In this document: positions 1-8,373 of the stretch, one piece after another
Position numbering within the stretch: the stretch's first letter is position 1
Layout of the letters: each line of letters starts with the position of its first letter
Assembly (NCBI RefSeq): GCF_050038885.1
Contig: NZ_CP143624.1
Coordinates: 6,138,001 to 6,202,000 of the forward strand
Direction of reading: 5' to 3'
DNA from: Myxococcus flavus
Lineage (GTDB): Bacteria; Myxococcota; Myxococcia; Myxococcales; Myxococcaceae
Length of the DNA stretch: 64,000 nucleotides
The notes under the pieces: generated by a model
The model's input: only the letters and a program-made list of their open reading frames with translations
What the model was told of the DNA's origin: nothing
Database searches by the model: none
Made by a program: the position numbers and the translations under genes

Positions 1-1922
1 ACGAGCTCGCGGAGTCGCTGCGCCGCCTTCGGGGCGGTGTCGCCGTTGTCCTCGGCGCGCTGTCACCCCGGACGCGCAACGCCCAGGTGGCGATGTACCA
101 GTCCGGAGAGGTTCAGTACCTGGTGGCCACCGACGCCATTGGCATGGGGCTGAACCTGGACCTCAACCACGTGGCCTTCGCGGCGCTCTCCAAGTTCGAC
201 GGCGCGGAGCAGCGGGACCTCTTTCCGGACGAGCTGGCCCAGATTGCGGGCCGCGCCGGGCGTCACCTGAACGACGGCAGCTTCGGCACCCTGAACACGC
301 TGCCGGAGTTGCCGCAGCGGGTCGTCTCCGCCATCGAGACGCACCGGTTTCCGGCGGTTCGCCGCCTCGTCTGGCGCAATGCCGCGCTCGACTTCTCCAG
401 CCCCGAGGCCCTTCTGGATTCGCTGGTGCGTGCCCCGGGCCACGACGCCTTCAGCCGGGTGGAGCGCGCGGATGACTTCGACGCGCTCAAGGAGCTCTCG
501 CGCGTTCCGGCCATCCAGGAACTGGCCACCGGACGGCCCATGGTCGAGCTGCTGTGGCAGGTCTGCCAGATTCCAGACTTCCGCAAGGGCCTCTTTGGCC
601 AGCATGTCGCCTTGCTGCGCGAGACGTTCCTCCAGCTGACCGCGGGGGATGGGCGGCTGGACCCCGTCTGGCTCTCCCGGCAGGTCACTCCGCTCGATGA
701 CGTCTCGGGTGACATCCACACGTTGATGGACCGGCTGGCGGCCATCCGCATCTGGACGTACATCAGCCATCGACCGGGCTGGCTGCAGGACGCCGAGCAC
801 TGGCAGGAGCGGACCCGGAGCATCGAGGACGCGCTGGGGGATGCCCTGCACGAGCGGCTCGTCGAGCGCTTCGTGCAGCGGGCTGCGCGCAGGAGTGCGC
901 GGCGCTTCGTGCGGGCCGTCGCGAAGTCGCCTTCCGGGTCGGACAGCCCCTTCGCCAAGCTGGGGCTCCTGCTGGGGGATGTGCCGGGCTCGGAGGGCGC
1001 CGCGCTGACGGAAGAGCAGTTCGTCCAGCAGGTGGTCGACGCGACACACGATGCCTTCGAGGTGGATGCGTTGGGAAACATCGCCTTCGATGGCCAACCC
1101 CTGGCCCGGCTCGTTCGCGGCAAGGACCGGCGCTCACCGCAGCTCGCGTTGGCGGAGCCAGAGGTCTGGACGGGCGGCGCCCGGCAGCGGCTCGAGCGGA
1201 GGTTGCTGGCGCTGGCGCGGGACCTCGTCGCCGAGGCGATGGGCGGCTTCCCCGCCGAGGCCGTGGCTGGCGCGGACCCCTCCGCGGCGACGCGTGGACT
1301 CGCCTACCGCCTGTCCGAGGGCCTGGGGGTGATTCCCCAGGGCGAGGCCCGTGAGCAGTGGCGGCTCCTGGGTGAGGAGGCGCGCGCGCGCATGAGCGCA
1401 CAGGGGCTCTGTGAGGGGCACCGCTTCTTCTACGTCGCCGAGGCGCTCGCGCCGCAGGCCCTGGAGCGGCGCTGCATGCTGACGTCGTTGTTCCAGCAGC
1501 GTCCGGCCCCCAAGGGGGTACCTCGCGAGCCCGTCCTCCATGTGTCGGAGGTGGGGGGCCAGGATGCGCGGGCCTTTGGTTACGAGGTGCTCGGGAGCGT
1601 CGCCCTGCGCGCCGACATCGTGGAGCGGCTCTGTACCGCCTTGCATCACCCCCACGGAGCGCGGCAGGTGCACGCGCTGATGCAGGAGCTGCGGCTGGAG
1701 GGAGGCGTGCGCGCCAGGGTGCTGCGCGAGCTGGGCGGGCCAGCGGGCGGCGCCCCGCCGAAGCGGCGCAGGCGCCGTCGCGGCGGGAAGGCGACGGGCG
1801 CGGACAGGAACGCCTCCGGGAGGCCCGCGTCCCAGGCAGGCTCGCACCTGAACGCCCAGCGAAGCGCGGCGGCCGAGGGGGAGAGCCGCACTCCTGGCGG
1901 CGGGGCCGGACCGAGTCACTGA
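1..1922 (+). CDS. Suv3-like DEAD/DEAH-box RNA helicase, 3' part
   Basis: The frame is open from base 3 at the left edge, so the N-terminal helicase lobe lies outside the window. About 639 codons are visible. The first ~90 residues hold the end of the second RecA-like lobe: a VATDAIGMGLNLDL segment (motif V) and QIAGRAGR (motif VI), with the arginine finger pattern of superfamily 2 helicases. The spacing and the following helical region resemble the Suv3/SUPV3L1 family of ATP-dependent RNA helicases, which in mitochondria work with a 3'-5' exonuclease in RNA turnover. The C-terminus is basic (a PKRRRRRRGG stretch near residue 585) and could bind RNA. The family assignment rests on the C-terminal half only. 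A broken gene follows directly after the stop codon. Confidence 0.8.
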   Translation, partial: ELAESLRRLRGGVAVVLGALSPRTRNAQVAMYQSGEVQYLVATDAIGMGLNLDLNHVAFAALSKFDGAEQRDLFPDELAQIAGRAGRHLNDGSFGTLNTLPELPQRVVSAIETHRFPAVRRLVWRNAALDFSSPEALLDSLVRAPGHDAFSRVERADDFDALKELSRVPAIQELATGRPMVELLWQVCQIPDFRKGLFGQHVALLRETFLQLTAGDGRLDPVWLSRQVTPLDDVSGDIHTLMDRLAAIRIWTYISHRPGWLQDAEHWQERTRSIEDALGDALHERLVERFVQRAARRSARRFVRAVAKSPSGSDSPFAKLGLLLGDVPGSEGAALTEEQFVQQVVDATHDAFEVDALGNIAFDGQPLARLVRGKDRRSPQLALAEPEVWTGGARQRLERRLLALARDLVAEAMGGFPAEAVAGADPSAATRGLAYRLSEGLGVIPQGEAREQWRLLGEEARARMSAQGLCEGHRFFYVAEALAPQALERRCMLTSLFQQRPAPKGVPREPVLHVSEVGGQDARAFGYEVLGSVALRADIVERLCTALHHPHGARQVHALMQELRLEGGVRARVLRELGGPAGGAPPKRRRRRRGGKATGADRNASGRPASQAGSHLNAQRSAAAEGESRTPGGGAGPSH

Positions 1923-1939
1923 GCGCTCCGCATCTCGGG

Positions 1940-3476
1940 TGTGACGGTGAAGGAACGGAGGCGAAGCCGTATGCCATTGCGGACCAGGACAAGGGCACCA
2001 GTCCCCAGGGAACGGGCCAGTGGTTCCGCCAGAACTTCCCGACCCTGCGGTACGTGGAGGCGGGCCCCCGGAGACGAACAGCTTCACGTCGCTCTTCCGC
2101 GGGATGTATCAGAACGACTCGACGGGCGGCGGGCGTCCCGTCATCCAACTCGTCGAATCCGCCGTGGTGCCGCTGAACCAGTGGTCGTGGGTGAACACCC
2201 ACGTGCGCACCAGTCACGGCGCACTGGGGGCTGGCTATCCCGTGGTGCCCCAGAACCCCTCCTCCACGCGCAATACGAGCGGGGTGAAGGAAGGCGACAC
2301 CCCGAGCTGGTTCTACTTCCTGCCCAACGGCCTGCAGAACGCCGAGGAGCCGACCTGGGGGGCTGGGGCGGTCGCTTCCGACTGGACGCTGGCCAGCACT
2401 ACATCGACGGGGAGGACACGCACTGGTCGTCGACGGGCAACTCCGACTTCAGCACGCGGCGCAAGTGGACGGTGGCTCGCTGGCGCGAGGCCTACCAGAA
2501 CGACTTCGCGGCGCGCCTGGACTGGTGCGTGGCGACGACCTACGCCGCGGCGAACCACGCGCCGGTGGCTGCGTTCCGGAACGATACCAGCCGGCAGATG
2601 GTCCACCTCACCGCTGCGTCCGGCAGCACGGTGAGTCTGAGCGCCATTGGCTCTTCGGGCCCGGATGGTGACGTGCTGAGCTACCAGTGGTTCCAGTACC
2701 GCGAGGCGGGAACCCACGCAGGGGCGGTGAGCCTGAGCGGAAGCACGGCCCGGGATGCGAGCTTCGTCGCGCCAACGGTGAGTGCTCCGGCGACCGTGCA
2801 CATCATCCTCGCCGTGCGAGACGACGGCAGCCCCCGGCTGACGAGCTACCGCCGCGTGGTGGTGACCGTCACGCCTTCCGGAGCCGGTGCGGGCCCCGTG
2901 GGGCACTGGGCGCTCGACGAGGGCAGTGGTGGCACCACCGCGGATGCCACGGCCCACGGCGTTACGGGCACGCTGGTCAATGGTCCGGTGTGGACGGCGG
3001 GCAAGCAGGGCAGCGCCGTCGAGCTCGACGGGACGGATGATCGCATCGACCTGGGCAACCCGAGCCACCTGCAGCTCACGGGGGCGATGACGGTGTCCGC
3101 CTGGGTCTGGGTGGATGCCTTCGCGGAGAACGGGCGCATCATCAACAAGCAGGGTGGGAGCACCAACCGGGGCTGGTCGTTGAACGTGGAGTCCGGCGGC
3201 TACGCCTCGTTCCAGGTCGCGAGCAGCGCCACCAGCCTGGTGCTCGTGGATGGCACCGCGCTGCCCACCGGCCAGTGGGTTCATCTGGCCGGGACCTATG
3301 AGCCTGGGGTCGCGCTGCGGCTCTACGTGAACGGCGTGCCCGGCTCGCAGCGGAACTCGACGCTGAACGTGGCCATCGGCAACCGTCCCGTGGGAGGTAC
3401 GCCCTTCAACGGAAGGATTGACGAGGTCCGCGTCTACAACCGCGTGCTCACCCCCGCGGAGCTGCGGCAGCTCTGA
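1940..3476 (+). pseudogene. DUF1593 (Sde182-like) / LamG protein, 5'-truncated and frameshifted
   Basis: Homology to the DUF1593 (nucleoside-hydrolase-like, cellulose-binding Sde182) family is spread over three reading frames. From ~1943 one frame reads KPYAIADQDKG and WFRQNFPTLRYVEAG. After a run of five C (~2066) the next frame reads PPETNSFTSLFRG through SWFYFLPNGLQNAEEPTW. After a run of six G (~2360) the third frame reads GGWGGRF, then REAYQNDFAARLDW, and continues to the stop. Both shifts look like single-base losses in homopolymers. The family's N-terminal hydrolase part is absent, so the gene starts in the middle. The third frame goes on with an Ig-like segment and a C-terminal LamG/concanavalin-like domain (about 2890-3476; GHWALDEGSGG to GRIDEVRVYN). 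The remnant begins ~20 bp after the helicase stop, which suggests a deletion removed its 5' end. Confidence 0.75.
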
Positions 3477-3495
3477 GGTCCTCGTCTTCATCAAG

Positions 3496-3527
3496 GCGCG
3501 TCTCCCGCCACGAGACGGGGGACGCGC
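3496..3527. terminator. Inverted repeat, probable bidirectional terminator
   Basis: The arms GCGCGTCTCCCG (3496-3507) and CGGGGGACGCGC (3516-3527) pair over 12 positions with one wobble and an 8-base loop. It sits between the convergent DUF1593 remnant and the SDR gene. There is no U-tract, which is common for hairpins in very GC-rich genomes, so termination is inferred from position and stem strength. Confidence 0.5.
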
Positions 3528-3539
3528 AGGAGCCCGGCT

Positions 3540-4397
3540 TCAGCGAGGGGCCTCACCGTCAGGGGCGGGCCTTGCGAGGAAGTGCTCTCGCATGAAGGCG
3601 AGGTAGGTGTCCTCGGACGTCTCTCGCCGCAGCTTCACCAGCGGTTTGATGCCGTCGGTCGCCACGTAGCGCAAGCGGTCGCTCGCGTCGGTGGCGGCGG
3701 TGTAGATGACCTCGGCGACGCTTTCGGAGGTGGCCTTGGAGCGGGCTTCGCGGAGCGAGGCGGAGACGCGCTCGGTCTCGCGCGCGAAGGCGGCATAGCG
3801 CGGCGGGATGGTGCCCTGGGCCGCTTCCTGGGCGCTACGCGAGACGAACTGGGAGTCCAGGACGCCACCGGGCTCGACAATCTTCATGCGCACGTTCTGC
3901 GAGGTGAGCTCGTACGCGAGCGCTTCCGAGAACCCCTCGAGCGCGAACTTGCTCGCGCAGTAGAGGGAAATCATCGGCAGGGTGAAGACCCCGGCGCCCG
4001 AGCTCACGTTCACGAACGTGCCTCCGCCGCGTCGCGCGAAGTGTGGCAGCGTGGCCCGAATCACATCCATGACGCCGAAAACGTTCACCTCGAACTGCTC
4101 GAGAATCTTCTCGCGTGGCGTCGACTCGAAGATGCCGTGGAGCCCGAAGCCCGCGTTGTTGACCACGACATCCAGGCCGCCAAAACGCTCGACGGCGGCC
4201 GTCAAGGCGGCGTCGATGCTCGCGCGCTCTTGAACGTCGAGCCGGGTCACGAGGACGCCGGGCCGCTTCGCGAGCTCCGCGCCCGCGGCAGGGGTGCGCA
4301 TGGTGGCGACGACATTCCACCCCTGGGCCGCGAAGTGCAGCGCGGCGGCGCGCCCGAAACCCGAGGAGCAACCGGTGATGAGGACTGTTTTCTTCAT
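3540..4397 (-). CDS. Short-chain dehydrogenase/reductase (classical SDR)
   Basis: A 285-residue NAD(P)-dependent oxidoreductase. The start is set at MKKTVLITG (4397), because the Rossmann fold begins there and the open frame upstream has no family character. Visible motifs are the cofactor glycine motif TGCSSGFG (residues 7-14), the NNAG motif with catalytic-site context, the serine in VNVSSGAG and the catalytic YCASK (Tyr-x-x-x-Lys). Length and order match classical SDRs; the PGG segment after the active site also fits. The substrate cannot be read from sequence. It is divergent from a LysR-type regulator with a 76-bp gap, the usual arrangement of a LysR protein next to its target, so the SDR is probably under that regulator. 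Confidence 0.9.
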   Translation of the reverse strand: MKKTVLITGCSSGFGRAAALHFAAQGWNVVATMRTPAAGAELAKRPGVLVTRLDVQERASIDAALTAAVERFGGLDVVVNNAGFGLHGIFESTPREKILEQFEVNVFGVMDVIRATLPHFARRGGGTFVNVSSGAGVFTLPMISLYCASKFALEGFSEALAYELTSQNVRMKIVEPGGVLDSQFVSRSAQEAAQGTIPPRYAAFARETERVSASLREARSKATSESVAEVIYTAATDASDRLRYVATDGIKPLVKLRRETSEDTYLAFMREHFLARPAPDGEAPR

Positions 4398-4447
4398 GCG
4401 GCAAAAACTAGGAGCCTGCGGCCGCCGCCACAATGCGATGATTCCGA

Positions 4448-4472
4448 GATGAACTGATGCAGGAGGTTCATC
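4448..4472. promoter_or_regulatory. Perfect inverted repeat over the LysR ribosome binding site
   Basis: GATGAAC (4448-4454) and GTTCATC (4466-4472) are perfect complements with an 11-base spacer that contains AGGAGG, the Shine-Dalgarno of the LysR gene starting at 4474. The symmetry and the position in a 76-bp divergent intergenic region fit an autoregulatory LysR operator. As RNA the same sequence would fold and occlude the ribosome binding site. Confidence 0.5.
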
Positions 4473-4473
4473 A

Positions 4474-5328
4474 ATGAAGGGCGGGGTGCAGGGGGCGGGG
4501 CTCACGGAGCTGAATGCGGTCGTCGCGGTCGCCGAGCACAGGAACTTCCGGGCGGCGGCCGTGGCGCTCGGCCTGTCACCGTCCGCCTTGAGCCATGCGA
4601 TTGCGGCGCTCGAGGAGCGTCTGGGCGTCCGGCTCTTCCACCGGACCACGCGCAGCGTCGCGCTCACGGACGCGGGCGAGGAGTTCCTCTCCCGCGTGAA
4701 GCCCGCGCTGGCGGTGCTCGCGCAGGCCCTGGAGTCGGTGGACGCGCATCAGAAGACGCCCACGGGCACCTTGCGCATCAACACCTCGGCGCTCGTGGCG
4801 CGGCGAATCATCATGCCCGTCATCCTGGAGTATCTGCGGCGCTTCCCCGACATGCGCGTCGAGCTTGTCGCGGAAGACAAGCCCGTGGACATCGTCGCCG
4901 AGGGCTTCGACGCCGGTATCCGGCTGGCGGGGAGCATCCCGCGAGACATGGTGGCGGTGCCTTGCAGCGACGAGGTCCGGTTCATCGTCGTGGGCTCTCG
5001 CCAGTACCTGCGTGAGCACGGCGAGCCCGAAACACCCGCCGAGCTCGCCCGACACGAGTGCATTCGCTACCGGATGTCCAATGGCGCCATCTACCGCTGG
5101 GAGTTCAGCCGGCACGGCGAGGCACTGACGGTGGACGTGAAGGGCCGGCTGACGCTCGATGACGACGGCGCCGTCGTGGCCGCGGCCCTGGGCGGCGCCG
5201 GGCTGGCCTATGTGAGCGCGTGGAACGTCGACGAGGCCCTGCGGTCGCGGCGGCTCGTCCAGGTGCTCGGCGACTGGACGCCCGCCGAGCCTGGTGTCTG
5301 CCTCTACTGGGTGTGGCTCTGGAACTGA
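4474..5328 (+). CDS. LysR-family transcriptional regulator
   Basis: A 284-residue protein with the standard LTTR layout. Residues ~8-67 form the winged helix-turn-helix (FRAAAVALGLSPSALSHAI, then LGVRLFHRTTRSVALTDAG). A linker helix follows, and residues ~93-284 form the two-lobe effector-binding domain (TLRINTSALVARRI, GFDAGIRLAG). The ATG at 4474 is supported by AGGAGG seven bases upstream. It is transcribed away from an SDR gene and probably controls it. In this CrgA/DmlR-like subgroup regulators often act on an adjacent oxidoreductase; the ligand is unknown. An IS-type transposase gene begins 98 bp after its stop. Confidence 0.93.
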   Translation: MKGGVQGAGLTELNAVVAVAEHRNFRAAAVALGLSPSALSHAIAALEERLGVRLFHRTTRSVALTDAGEEFLSRVKPALAVLAQALESVDAHQKTPTGTLRINTSALVARRIIMPVILEYLRRFPDMRVELVAEDKPVDIVAEGFDAGIRLAGSIPRDMVAVPCSDEVRFIVVGSRQYLREHGEPETPAELARHECIRYRMSNGAIYRWEFSRHGEALTVDVKGRLTLDDDGAVVAAALGGAGLAYVSAWNVDEALRSRRLVQVLGDWTPAEPGVCLYWVWLWN

Positions 5329-5353
5329 GCAACGAGTGAGCAGCCAGGTAGGG

Positions 5354-5368
5354 GGCTCACTGTGAGCC
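5354..5368. terminator. Palindromic hairpin after the LysR gene
   Basis: GGCTCAC, a single T, then GTGAGCC: a perfect 7-bp palindrome 25 bp after the LysR stop and inside the putative left end of the IS element. It may end LysR transcription or shield the transposase from read-through. With a 1-base centre it would have to open slightly as RNA. Confidence 0.3.
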
Positions 5369-5426
5369 TGGTAGCCGGCAGAATGAGAGGTTTCTGGTGG
5401 GTTGTGCCACCGGAGGACATCAAACG

Positions 5427-6854
5427 ATGCCGAAGGTCACCATCGAAGTGCCGGAAGGGTTCGAGGACAGCGTCAAGGAGTTGGAGGAGACGCTGAAGCG
5501 CGCCCACCGAGGCGTGGAGGGGGCGAGTAGAGGGGACCTGGCCGCGTTCGACGCCGCATGGCAGGAGGTGAATGCCGGAGCGGAGCGGACGGAGCGGTTG
5601 GTGAAGCGGAGGTTGCTTCGAGGGCTCGACCTCGACGCGGCACGAGTCCTCATCGACGGCCAGCCCTACGTCCGAGTCGGACGGTACGCGGCGACGTACA
5701 AAACGCGGCAAGGCCCCGTCGAAATAGAGAGAAGCCTCTACCGGCGGGTGGGTGAGCGCAATGGCCCCACAGTGGACACCATCAGCGTCCAAGCCGGGTG
5801 CGTCGCTGACGGCTGGTTGCCGGAGGCGGCGGTGCCCATGGCGTACCTGCTGGCCCGGGGCACCTCGCGGGAGGCGGAGGCGACGGCGCGCCAGGTGGGC
5901 GTGCTGCCCTATTGCCGTGCCTCCTTCGAGCGGGTGGGGCATGCGGTGGGAGCGCTGTATGGCGGCCAGCGGCCTCGGGTGGAGGCGGCGCAGGCCCGGG
6001 AGCTGCGAGTGCCCCGAGGCACCCGCGGCGTGAGCGTCAGCATGGACAGGGTGGCCGTGCCGATGGAGGAGCCGAAGAAGCGGCCAGTGGGCCGCCCTCG
6101 CAAGGGCGCCCCCACGCGCCCGGTGGACGTCGTCTGGCGCATGGCCTACGCGGCCTGCCTCTCCTTCCACGACGCCCACGGCGAAGCGCTGGGCACCCTC
6201 CGCTACGGGCGGATGCCGCGGGGCGAGGCCCGCGAGGTTGCCGAGCGCCTGGCCCGCGACGTCCAAACCCTGGTTTCCAGACGGCGCGACCTGTCCGTCG
6301 TCGTCCTCACCGATGGCGCTCCTGAGTTGCACGCCCTGCTGGACGAGGCGCTGGCCACCCACGCCCCCGGGGCCAAGAAGCTGGCGCGCCTGGTGGACTT
6401 CTGGCACCTGATGGAGAAGCTTGGGAGTGCGGCGCGCGTGGTGGCTGGGGAAGAGAAGGCCTCCGCGCTGCGTGAGAAGTGGAAGCTGTCCCTTCTCAAC
6501 ACGCCCGGGGCGGCGTGGACCATTGCCATCGCGTTGCACGCCAGCGGCAAACGGCATGTCGTCCTCGGCGACGGCCAACCGGTGCACGAGGCCCTCACCT
6601 ACCTGGAGAACCACGGCGAGCGAATGCACTACGCGGAGGCGCGAGCGCGGGGGCTGCCCATTGGCAGCGGCAACGTGGAGGCCACCTGCAAGTCTCTCGT
6701 CACCCTGCGCATGAAGCGCCCTGGAGCCCGCTGGAAGGAGGCGTCCGGTCAGCACATCCTGGACTTGCGCGCCCTGGTGCTCTCGGAACGGTGGGACGCG
6801 GCCATGCGCCTCACGCTTGCGCCGCAGCGGGCCGAGGTGCGGCGCGCAGCATGA
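5427..6854 (+). CDS. ISKra4-family DDE transposase
   Basis: A 475-residue protein, apparently intact. The start is at MPKVTIEVPEG (5427), with GGAGGA nine bases upstream; a start at 5397 would only add ten unlikely residues. The order of motifs fits an RNase-H-fold DDE transposase of the ISKra4 group: first Asp in VSVSMDRVAV (about residue 205), second Asp in VVLTDGAPEL (about 297), a Trp/His-containing insertion (VDFWHLMEK), and Glu in IGSGNVEATCK (about 415). The N-terminal ~70 residues are helical and charged (SVKELEETLKRA). Because all motifs are present and the frame is uninterrupted, the element could still be mobile. Confidence 0.85.
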   Translation: MPKVTIEVPEGFEDSVKELEETLKRAHRGVEGASRGDLAAFDAAWQEVNAGAERTERLVKRRLLRGLDLDAARVLIDGQPYVRVGRYAATYKTRQGPVEIERSLYRRVGERNGPTVDTISVQAGCVADGWLPEAAVPMAYLLARGTSREAEATARQVGVLPYCRASFERVGHAVGALYGGQRPRVEAAQARELRVPRGTRGVSVSMDRVAVPMEEPKKRPVGRPRKGAPTRPVDVVWRMAYAACLSFHDAHGEALGTLRYGRMPRGEAREVAERLARDVQTLVSRRRDLSVVVLTDGAPELHALLDEALATHAPGAKKLARLVDFWHLMEKLGSAARVVAGEEKASALREKWKLSLLNTPGAAWTIAIALHASGKRHVVLGDGQPVHEALTYLENHGERMHYAEARARGLPIGSGNVEATCKSLVTLRMKRPGARWKEASGQHILDLRALVLSERWDAAMRLTLAPQRAEVRRAA

Positions 6855-6988
6855 TCAGGATGGGAGCCACACCCCCTCTACTATCCCGCGAACCGACACG
6901 CCCCCGCGAGCCTTCGCGCGCTGGTTGCACTCATCCGGGAGCGGCAGCGCCGCCAGCCGTAGGCTCAGGGGGACAGCGCAGGCTTTCA

Positions 6989-7014
6989 CCCGTCACAGAT
7001 GTGCCTGTGACGGG
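6989..7014. terminator. Perfect 10-bp hairpin, terminator
   Basis: CCCGTCACAG (6989-6998), loop ATGTGC, CTGTGACGGG (7005-7014). It lies 38 bp beyond the stop of the minus-strand lipoprotein gene at 7053 and faces the plus-strand transposase, so it can act on both. Confidence 0.6.
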
Positions 7015-7052
7015 GGCCACGGCGGCGATGGCCCGTGAGGCGAGGGCCGCGA

Positions 7053-7358
7053 CTACTTTTGCTGCTGACTTGCCTGCGTCCGCTGCTGGTGCTCCAGGAA
7101 GGCCTGGATGGTGGCGCCTCCGGCGATTGAGGAGGAGCCGCCATGCGGACCCGCGGTCTCGACCGCGTCGTGAGGCTCACAGACGCAGCCCGCGCTGTTC
7201 ATGATGACCACGACGGCACCCAGCTTCATGTCGAGGTCGGTGCAGATGGTCCGGCACTCCGCGGCGCGCTCCTTGGGAACGGTCAGTGTCGCGGGCCTGG
7301 CAACGGTGCAGCCCGAGGTGGCGAGGATGGAGATGAACACCAGAAGTCGTTTGTGCAT
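7053..7358 (-). CDS. Small lipoprotein of unknown function
   Basis: A 101-residue protein with a signal peptide of the lipoprotein class: MHKRLLVF at the N-terminus and a lipobox ATSGC that makes Cys17 the lipidated residue. The mature part has cysteines in ECRTICTD and AGCVCEP, and a Gln-rich C-terminus (EHQQRTQASQQQK). I do not recognise a family. The clear signal sequence and the terminator hairpin downstream support a real gene; its role at the membrane is unknown. Confidence 0.65.
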   Translation of the reverse strand: MHKRLLVFISILATSGCTVARPATLTVPKERAAECRTICTDLDMKLGAVVVIMNSAGCVCEPHDAVETAGPHGGSSSIAGGATIQAFLEHQQRTQASQQQK

Positions 7359-7553
7359 GGGCCGCCATTTATCAGATTCGCGATGGAGTCAGCGCGGCAA
7401 GTCAGCCGAGGGCACAGGGCTACCATTGGGCGGGGTCGGCGGCGACCGCGGCCTGCTTGGACGGCATGGAGCGGCGTTTCAAGGGCGTGGCGCCTGGAAC
7501 GGAGGCGTGTCTGGCGATGCCGCCGTAAGCCGTCGAGGGGCGGGCCCTGCAAT

Positions 7554-7600
7554 ACTCCGGCTTGCAGCGCCCGGAAGCCGGTGTCTCGAAGCGCCGGAGT
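7554..7600. other. Overlapping alternative hairpins after the I36-type gene
   Basis: ACTCCGGC (7554-7561) pairs perfectly with GCCGGAGT (7593-7600). CCGGCTT (7557-7563) also pairs perfectly with AAGCCGG (7575-7581). The two stems share bases and exclude each other. The element begins 6 bp beyond the minus-strand stop at 7606 and is probably its terminator. Confidence 0.4.
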
Positions 7601-7605
7601 CCTGC

Positions 7606-7998
7606 TCAGTACACCCAGACGCTCCTGGGCGCGAAGCCCAGGGGGCTGACCCACTCACCAGGGCCAATGGGGTAGGGCCCTCCTTCACAATCCTCGTTCA
7701 GGAAGAGGGAGGCGGTATAGGGCCCGGTGTTGATGGCCGAGACGGCCCGGTCTCCCCAGCCGTGCTCGGGAAGGTTCACGCACGTCCCCGAACCGCCGGG
7801 CGGCCACGCCATGACGTTCCACATCTCACCGGTGAAGTCGGGGCCCTCGAACAGGCAGAGGGCGCCCGAATAGGGACACGGAGTGTCTTCCGAGGCGGAG
7901 GCCGGCGCCGGAGCCAGCAGCGCCGTGGCCGTGAGGCTCAGTGAGGCTGCCGTGCTCAGTCCGAGGAGGGTGGCGCGTCGGAACGCAAGCCAATGCAT
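7606..7998 (-). CDS. Secreted peptidase-inhibitor-I36-like protein
   Basis: The start is placed at MHWLAFRRATLLG (7998), with GGAG about 8 bases upstream; the frame extends to 8040 without a better start. The product has 130 residues with a Sec signal peptide cleaved near APASAS|EDT. The mature part starts with CPYSGALCLFEGPDFTG, the pattern of the I36 (SMPI-type metalloproteinase inhibitor) and beta/gamma-crystallin-like family, and continues with ISAINTG-like and SLFLNEDCEGG segments typical of the same fold. Four cysteines could form two disulfides. It is probably exported; inhibition of a protease is inferred from the family only. Confidence 0.75.
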   Translation of the reverse strand: MHWLAFRRATLLGLSTAASLSLTATALLAPAPASASEDTPCPYSGALCLFEGPDFTGEMWNVMAWPPGGSGTCVNLPEHGWGDRAVSAINTGPYTASLFLNEDCEGGPYPIGPGEWVSPLGFAPRSVWVY

Positions 7999-8373
7999 GA
8001 GGGTGTCTCCGTGTCCGGGGTTGGGTGTGCTGCCTGGCATATGGTGGCACGCTCCATGGAAGGCAGAGCGGGAGTTGCATGTGACGTTTGCGATTCATTG
8101 AATGGCAGACGCTCGGTTTCCACTGTCCTGGCGAATTTGCGTCGCGCCAGGATGGCGCGGGTGCCGCGGCCCCACTGGAACCCGCTCTGCACATGTCTGT
8201 GCAGCAGGGTGCACAGTCAGGCGCGGCGTCCCGTGAAAACCGCTCGGATTTCCTCGGGATTGCGGGTGGCCGCGGACTTGCAGTCGGGCGCCGCCGTCCA
8301 TTGAGGACGGTCCGGGCGCTCGTGGCTGGCAATTCCGCCAGCGGCGACCCGGCCAGGGCACCTCCGCACTGCC
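7999..8373. other. 375-bp divergent intergenic region with repeated hairpin arms
   Basis: No gene is seen here. The region separates the I36-type gene (minus) and an outer-membrane barrel gene (plus), so both promoters should lie inside, though I could not assign good -35/-10 pairs. At 8187-8216 three complementary arms follow one another: CTGCACA, TGTGCAG (sharing CTGTGCA), TGCACAG. The middle arm can pair with either neighbour, giving two exclusive hairpins. Confidence 0.4.

Larger units (their letters stand above)
5348..6881 (+). mobile_element. ISKra4-type insertion sequence (ends tentative)
   Basis: A single transposase gene of the ISKra4 group with short flanks. The right flank read on the minus strand from 6881 begins GTAGAGGGGG; the left flank from 5348 begins GTAGGGGGC. 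These tips are similar, but the inner parts are not convincingly paired and I found no target-site duplication, so the boundaries are provisional. The element occupies the gap between the LysR gene and a small lipoprotein gene and interrupts no recognisable frame. Base composition matches the neighbourhood. Confidence 0.4.

Noticed and set aside
2066..2365. Programmed frameshifting in the DUF1593 remnant
   Set aside because: Two shifts at different homopolymers plus a missing N-terminus fit decay or sequencing error better than recoding; no stimulatory structure was noticed.
8328..8350. Possible sigma-54 promoter (TGGCA near 8331)
   Set aside because: The GG-N10-GC spacing of sigma-54 sites is not met.
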